Below, piece by piece: positions 57,950 through 64,000 of a DNA stretch of 64,000 bases. A program made the translations under genes and the position numbers. The notes beneath the pieces were generated by a model. That model was not told the origin of the DNA, did not search any database, and worked only from the letters and a program-made list of their open reading frames with translations. The DNA lies in NCBI GenBank assembly GCA_944990035.1, contig CALYLX010000119.1, forward strand, positions 213,798 through 277,797, read 5' to 3'. Numbering within the stretch: position 1 is the stretch's first letter; every line of letters begins with the position of its first letter. The DNA comes from Clitopilus passeckerianus. Its lineage: Eukaryota > Basidiomycota > Agaricomycetes > Agaricales > Entolomataceae.

Positions 57950-59092
57950 TTGAGATATACGTATGTTGGAATCATCTACTGGAAAGGCCTCTCTTCCACC
58001 GCTGAGAGAGAATCGTATTATCATGAGCTTCGAGCATGGTGGCATACGGGATGCCGAGTCTACGGCACTCTACTCTAAATCAGTAATCCCTTCCGGGAAG
58101 ATTCATTTAAGATAACGGGTATGCAAGCATACCGGGCGAAATGAAGAGGGTGCCTACAGAAGGGTCTGGCGGATGAAGTCATTCTTCTGGGAGACCCTTC
58201 CGGCCCCTTGAACAAAGGGTTACTTTTGCCTCGAGGCAGACTCGAGGCGATCCCTGACGGAGGCTATGACGGTGCTTTGTTTCCGTTACTGACGATAGCG
58301 ATGAGTATCGCTCACAGCTCGATCTGTGAGGCAAAGGAGTGGAACGTTGATCGATGATCCCCCAGGGTAAAATGTTCAGTGTGGCCGCATTGAAGATAAG
58401 GTTTCCGAGAACTTAAAGTGGATCGTTGTTTAGATGTTGAGCTGAAGTGACATACAGTCCATGGGCTACAATGTGGGCTATCAATGCAATCTTACCCCAT
58501 AATTCAGTCAACAAGATTCCGCTCGAGTATGGTCTGCAGGGATGTTAGTGCATTTGGTGTGTCGAAGTGACATATCGGGGAATCGGAGTGACGAGTAATC
58601 GGGCTAGAAGCTGTGGCTCGCGTGTCCCCAACGAATTGTTCAATGAACTGACAGCCGCCATGTACCTCCCTTCGTTCTTTCAACGGTGCTCGCAATCCTT
58701 GCACTATCTAGAATACATCCAATGCTGACAGACTCTATGTTCAAAGCAAAGAACGGATCAGCCGAAGCTGACGGTGACCCTGACTCGTCACCGCTGACAG
58801 ACGAGCGCTGACCAAACCGAAGCGACACAGCCACTGGCTAGGCGGCGCCTGCCGGTGGTTCATATAACGTGGCACGAACTAGTTTAAGCGCGGAAATATA
58901 TCGAGTCCTCCCCAACAAAACTCCCGGCGGCCGCACTCTTGCCATCCTCCCACCACCATCTCCTCCTGCTTTCCGCTCTTATTAGACGCACTCGCGACTC
59001 TGGAGAGCCTAGGCCATTATTTCTGGAGACCAACGACCAAAGCAAAACGGAAACCACCTTGAACTCCACTCAACCGAGACTCTGTTGATAAA
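57950..59092. other. Intergenic, no gene seen
   Basis: 1.1 kb between two plus-strand genes. Short minus-strand frames lack motifs. Nothing supported. Confidence 0.45.
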
Positions 59093-60045
59093 ATGCCTGC
59101 GATATTGAAAGACACGAGCGGGTCGCTCGTTTCGTCGCATAACGCGAAACCAAAACACCGAAGGACGGCGTCGGCGACGAACACACCGAATGTGAACACT
59201 TCAAGACGCGATAAGAACGTTTACTATGTGTCGCCTTCGAGACATTGGGAGCCTATCGAGGTTTCACAGTCGAGTAGTGACACCAAACTAGGGACGAAAT
59301 TGATGTCCAACTTCAGGAAAACACTGGTTGGCACACCCAAAAGGAAAGCTTTGGGGAAGGTGAGGCAGTTGAATATCTCGGAAGCTTTAACTCGCTTAAC
59401 TCAATCTCTTCACAGAAAACACAGGACTCTGGCATTATCTCCACGGCAGCAGAACGAAGCTCACCCTTACCCACGCACCACGATCATGATCCCTCAATGT
59501 CACGTCCAACAATAGAACAGATAGCTATGGGCCTTCACACCTCACGGACACCCCATCTACGAGCACTCAATTCCACACCATCCTCACGACACAACAACTC
59601 TGCACCCGGGTCAATACACCAGCACCGGGGTCACGGCAGCCCCTATGCCCGTTCATCTACCTCATCACGAGCGCTCCCCCCACCCCCTTCACGCTCCTCC
59701 ATGAAACAGCCCACCATATCCCCTGGCCCCGCCTCAGCATCCTCCTCCACCGTCGGATCTCACACCCATCACCACCCTCACGCTCACGGCATTATCTCTC
59801 CCCCATCGCGGTCCTCCAGTTCAGAAACTGCGGCGAGTGCCACATCAGGTCAAAGCCAGCTCTCGGTGTCGGCCATAAAATTTCACATGTCAAAGTTGTT
59901 TATGCCAAAAAACAAGAATGCATCCGCGCCGTCGTCGATGGTGAGCTCGCCGCGCGGGAGCACGGATGCACTTGGGCCTCCTCCGATGAAGAAGGCTGTT
60001 AGGTTTTCGACGTCGGTTGGGGAGGGTCAGGAGGTGTCGAGATGA
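59093..60045 (+). CDS. Uncharacterised disordered Ser/His/Pro-rich protein
   Basis: Not recognised. Two exons, 59093-59359 and 59416-60045, both multiples of three, total 298 residues plus stop. Starts MPAILKDTSGSLVSSHNAKPKHRRTASATNTP. A short conserved-looking segment VYYVSPSRHWEPIEVS follows and LMSNFRKTLVGTPKRKALGK ends exon 1. Exon 2 is low complexity: Ser/Pro/His-rich with HTHHHPHAHG, ALPPPPSRSS, then IKFHMSKLFMPKNK and the C-terminal PPMKKAVRFSTSVGEGQE. KKAVRF resembles the RVxF-type docking motif of protein phosphatase 1; this is only a pattern match. No membrane segment or signal peptide. RRTAS and similar sites suggest phosphorylation. Frame is intact. Confidence 0.75.
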
Positions 60046-60696
60046 TTGATGGTGGATGTTCGCATGATTTCACTTTCACGTTATTCTGTTACATTTGGGC
60101 GACATACATACATATTACACTTTTTATTCTTATTATTCACGTATTCGTTAGTTTCCTCCTTCCTCTCCATCATCAGCATTGCATCATTACCTCTTTTTTC
60201 TGGGTTCAGCGACACGAACTCGATCGGCATCATAATTTTTCTTCGTTCTTACAATGCGCACTCACCACTCTATTCATTCTACTACATAGTATACATTGTC
60301 ACTGTTTTCAATCTGTTGTACTTCTAGCTATCTACAACCCACCTACTTGCTGTCCAATTACACTTACGCATCCATTTTGTCACACCGAACTCAAAAATTC
60401 CCTTGTCCATGTCAGTGGCGCAGTAAGCGTCCGATCGTGAGTCACTCCGGTGTACGTCACACACGTCCGGCCGGCACCATGTTTGCACCGCAAGTCCCAG
60501 CCAAACTACCGTCCAGACCAGTCCCCAAAAGGGCTAGGTCGCTTAACGTCACGCGCAGCTTTACAACTTTCTTTTCTGTGCATTTGGGCACTGCTTTGTA
60601 CTTGTGCCACTCACAGCTCTACTGTGCTTTTTGTGACCTCTTATAACGACACGTTTACGACTTTTACCCACAACTACCGAGAAACGAAGCGGAGAA
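60046..60696. other. Intergenic, pyrimidine-rich
   Basis: 650 bp. The left part is T/C-rich, probably the 3' UTR of the upstream gene. Long open frames here are hydrophobic by virtue of T-richness and are not called. Confidence 0.5.
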
Positions 60697-62872
60697 ATGG
60701 CACCCGTGGAAACTGAGTATTATGATCTGGTACGTTGACTATTTGAGAGCTAGCTCAGGATGCTGACGATGGCTACTTGGGAATAGCTTGGTGTGACTGT
60801 GGATGCGGACGATAATACACTAAAGAAGGCCTATAGGAGACAGGCAATGAAGGTATGCAAACCCCGCAGATTGGCTCAAATTGGGTTGAGGGAATATCAA
60901 AATGCTGACTTTGTGTGGCTGGCAGTATCATCCAGACAAAAACCCTTCAGCTGATGCCGAGGAGAAGTTCAAGGAAATAAGGTGTGCATATTTCTTCTTG
61001 GTTTCGATATGGACCAACCCTAAACGAACTTGCAGTAAAGCATACCAGGTCCTCGGATCCTGTACGTCATCCCTCTAATATTCGATCTTTACAAGCCACG
61101 TTTCTGATCATAATTCTTGGATGGACAGAACTTGAGGACTGTATATGACAAGAATAAAGAAGGAATGCCCATTTTGCCGGATTTTACCAATGGCTTAGCA
61201 GCTTTACCATCGCAGGTGGACAAGGAGGGTGGCGTCAATATGGAGGATGCCGCAGGCTTCTTCGCCAACGTTTTCGGAGGGGAAAGGTTCAATGACTACG
61301 TATGTACCATTTCAACCCCCACCAGTCCTCCAATCATTGACCTCACCACCACAATATCTAGATCGGCGAAATTTCCATCATGAAAGATATGACTAATGTC
61401 GCCACCACCATGATGACGGAGGAAGAGAAAGAAGCTATCGAGAAGGAACTCAACGGCGAGCAGGTATCATCCAAGCCTGCTACACCCTCCGTCTCCGGCG
61501 CAGCATCTCCCGCTCCCACAGGCTCTCCACCCCCTGCCTCCAGTCATACCACAGAACCCGCTTCAGCGACTACCCCCGTCGACCCAGCCAAGCCCGATCT
61601 CCCACCTCGCACCACCTCGAACTCTCTAGTGCCACATGGGGAAGGTGAACAGTCCAACCTCTCACCCTCACCCTCCGTTTCCGAAAGAGAGGGAGCGAAG
61701 ACGACGCGCAAAGATTAGCGCTGAGCAGAAGGAGAAGCTCCGGGAGCAGGAGAAGGAGAGGAGGAAGGTAATGGAAGCGAGGGTGAAGATGTTGACGGAT
61801 AAGTGTATTGAGAGGTTGAGGCCGTTCGTGGATGCGAAGAAGCCTGGGGATAAGGATGATCCTGAGACGCAGAGGTTTGAGGCGATGATGAAGAGGGAGG
61901 CGGAGGATTTGAAGTTGGAGAGTTTCGGTGTTGAGGTATGTTCTAGTGGCGCTGTTCTCTCTCGTCAGGGTACTGATTATAGGCTCCTCTAGTTGCTGCA
62001 TACGATTGGTAATGTGTATATGATGAAGGCGACTTCGCACTTGAAGTCGAAGAAGTTCTTGGGAATGTACGTCCTGGCCGTCTTGCCCGACCTCCATTTG
62101 AGCTAACCAAACATTGCAGTCCTGGGTTCTTCTCCCGTCTAAAGGAGAAAGGCACCCGCAAAGGACGTCTGGGGTGTCATTGATCCGCGTTCGTATTTTC
62201 CATCGTTTGATCCTCCCAATAACGCTGACTATATGCGCATATAGCCTAAGCGTACGCGACGTGATGCTGGAAATGGAAAAACTCCAAGCCAAGGGCGAAG
62301 TTGCCGAAGACGAGCTGAGAGCGCTCGAGATGGACGTAACCGGCAAAATCATGCTAGCTTCATGGCGTGGCGCCAGGTTGGAAGTCATCCAGGTCTTGCG
62401 TGAGGTAGGCGTTTTCAGTCCGCCTGTGATGTCGTGGACGTTGGTGCTGATGTGTATTTTGTGTAGGTCGTAGACAATGTCCTCAAGGAGGCTGGGCAGT
62501 CTGAGCAGGTCTTGGTAAATCGTGCGAAGGGTCTTCTCCTTGCCGGAGCCATCTTCAAAGCTGCCATACCCGACGAGTCCGACGAGGAACGTAGGGAACT
62601 TGAAAGGTCAGTCTATTCACGTTCTTAACCATCACTCCGTTTTTGACACGCCTTTTTTCTACTCCAGGATGGTAGCAGAGGCGGCGACACCAAAGTCGAA
62701 GCAGTCAAAGGAGGCCAGGGCCAAACGTGAACAGATGCTGAAGGCCGCAAGAGAGCAGTACGAGAAGGAGCATCCCACCACGACTCCAAGTACTAGCGCT
62801 ACACCTGGTGCTGCGGTGGATACCACTCCCACTGAGAAAGAAAAGGAACCCGCTCCAGCTGCAACTGCATAA
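60697..62872 (+). CDS. DnaJ (Hsp40) protein with DNAJ-X domain, CAJ1-like
   Basis: Type III J-protein co-chaperone that stimulates Hsp70 ATPase. Exons: 60697-60729, 60787-60852, 60926-60981, 61036-61061, 61129-61299, 61362-61644, 61688-61935, 61993-62066, 62120-62188, 62245-62404, 62467-62606, 62668-62872. J domain: [51 protein letters not shown] with the essential HPD in exon 3. DNAJ-X domain: DAAGFFANVFGGERFNDYIGEISIMKDM, LRPFVDAKKPGD, LLHTIGNVYMMKATSHLKSKKFLGIPGFFSRLKEK, LEMDVTGKIMLASWRGARLEV. A Lys/Glu/Ala-rich tail ends it. Two problems: the 61061/61129 junction is out of phase (a surplus T or two missing bases), and exon 9 has conserved AKDVWGVI out of frame while its ends are in frame, so two compensating indels near 62157-62188. 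Confidence 0.85.
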
Positions 62873-63249
62873 GCACCCTCTCTACCCTTTACCTTTATAT
62901 CATCTTTCTACCCTTACCCTCTCGGTTATAATCACACACTTTCCCCCGGATTGTCGCTTCAACATTTCAGCTAGACTTTCATCACCTCTCCTTCATCGTG
63001 TTTCTATGATTTATGGTCGATTTAGTAGAATAGTAGTAGTATTGCTCCCCCTGTTGTTTATGACCCTACTGATACTTGGATATCATCTAATGCCATGATT
63101 TCGTTTGCCGCTTTTCTAAGGAAACTTTGATCGAGGCCAGGCTCAAACCAAACTGTGACCCCGAAACCTTCTCAACTAATCAAAGGAGGTAGTGCCAGTT
63201 AACGACATAGGATAGAAGGTTCAAATTTTGATAGTTGTAGAATATGTAA
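62873..63249. other. Intergenic between convergent genes
   Basis: About 380 bp of 3' UTR sequence, T/C-rich at left. No gene seen. Confidence 0.5.
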
Positions 63250-64000
63250 TTACACGGGCATATCACCGTCGTCACAATTACGAAGGATATCTAGAATAAG
63301 AGGGCCAAAAACAGCTTGAATCCACAACCTTGCGAATTCTGGACATAGTTGATAGGTAATGGACACTAGCACTCGAAGATGGGCAGCACTCCTCTCCACT
63401 GGGCCCTGGACTTCATCCTTCCCGAGGTCATGACCACAGGCCTTAAGTATGCAGGCAAGTGTAACATTGGATGTTAGGACACTTATTAAATGCTGCCAGA
63501 TCCAGTAAGTACCGTCGCAAGTAGGCTGGTTTTCAGGACATACATTCTTTGACTTGGCAGGGAGCCAGCTAGCGACAGTCTCCAGAGTCTCCGCCATAAG
63601 TATCTTGAGGATGGAACTCCCAAACCAATCGTTATAATTGAACGCCGCCTCCGTGATGTTATGCGCTATAGACCACTGTGACTATTGTCAATAACGTTGT
63701 TGGCAGGGTTGGGACCTTATTGAGCGATTCAAGGGAGAATAGGGCCATTCGTTGCAGAGGATCTACTTCCGACTTGAGGGCATCGGCGATGTCTGCCGTT
63801 GTCAGGGGCGTCGTCACGAGTGAAGCTGCATCGACGGCAAGCCTGATGTAGATGTGGGGCTCAGTGGTGGCTTGATTTTCTGGGGTTGCATGCTGCAGCA
63901 TCGTTAAAATTCGCTTTCCAAGGTTAGGATTCACCGAAGGGAGGGTGAAGCTTGTGGCGGCCAACGTCAGCCTCGAGGCAGATAAGATACAGAGGTATTC
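63250..64000 (-). CDS. Uncharacterised protein, C-terminal part (runs off right edge)
   Basis: Not recognised. The minus-strand frame is open from the window edge (EYLCILSASRLTLAATSFTLPSVNPNLGKRIL) to NK near 63718. A proposed 40-nt intron (GTCCCAACC...GTCACAG) joins it to WSIAHNITEAAFNYNDWFGSSILKILMAETLETVASWL, ending at a stop at 63250-63252 (CDDGDMPV). The 40-nt intron is short but gives the only open join. The protein looks helical and Leu-rich, as in alpha-solenoid proteins, with one Cys cluster (NVCPENQPTC). The 5' part lies outside the window, so start and domain content are unknown. Confidence 0.55.

Noticed and set aside
1..64000. CRISPR arrays, prophage or bacterial operons
   Set aside because: No regularly spaced repeats of that kind; intron-rich eukaryotic genes throughout.

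Overview
This window is nuclear DNA of a filamentous basidiomycete, most likely an Agaricomycete. Genes are dense and split by many 45-70 bp GT-AG introns (a few GC-AG). A tRNA-Leu(CAA) carries a eukaryotic-type intron. Family content fits too: tandem cutinases, F-box/LRR proteins, a PQ-loop transporter, and Helitron and LTR-retrotransposon remnants. No bacterial operon, CRISPR array or prophage is present. All assignments come from reading translated exons and motifs by eye; no database search was run.

Layout. 1-3.95 kb: an LTR retrotransposon (minus strand, LTR 1685-2148, gag, start of pol) inserted into a Helitron whose Pif1-like helicase C-terminus survives at 2149-3906. 4.1 kb: tRNA-Leu. 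4.8-6.8 kb: unrecognised coiled-coil protein. 7.0-9.1 kb: two tandem secreted cutinases. 9.7-11.1 kb: F-box-like protein. 11.2-15.6 kb: PIF1 helicase and TIM44, minus strand. 16.8-21.1 kb: two tandem copies of an unrecognised membrane-protein gene with matching exon structure. 22.4-23.7 kb: acidic protein ending in five 19-residue repeats. 25.2-26.2 kb: holocytochrome-c synthase. 27.5-29.4 kb: hexose transporter. 30.1-32.5 kb: dihydroxyacetone kinase with tiny exons. 32.8-37.3 kb: DUSP/Ubl ubiquitin protease. 37.5-39.9 kb: CCZ1. 40.0-41.5 kb: CCCH zinc-finger protein. 41.7-42.7 kb: LRR/F-box-like remnant. 43.0-51.5 kb: the TOR kinase in 29 exons. 51.8-53.4 kb: PQ-loop membrane protein. 54.5-55.4 kb: DUF7330-like protein. 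55.8-57.9 kb: M20-family amidohydrolase. 59.1-60.0 kb: disordered protein. 60.7-62.9 kb: DnaJ X-domain protein. 63.2-64 kb: edge-truncated unknown gene.

Two themes stand out. First, most cellular genes are housekeeping (TOR signalling, mitochondrial import and cytochrome c maturation, vacuolar fusion, ubiquitin turnover, genome stability). The accessory part consists of the transposons, the cutinase pair and the duplicated membrane gene. Second, between about 31 and 57 kb many conserved genes (DAK, ubiquitin protease, CCZ1, TOR, PQ-loop, M20) contain isolated frame breaks, nearly all equivalent to one missing base and mostly at short homopolymers. Genes before 31 kb are clean. Breaks in an essential gene such as TOR make consensus sequence error a more likely reading than real decay, although both remain possible.
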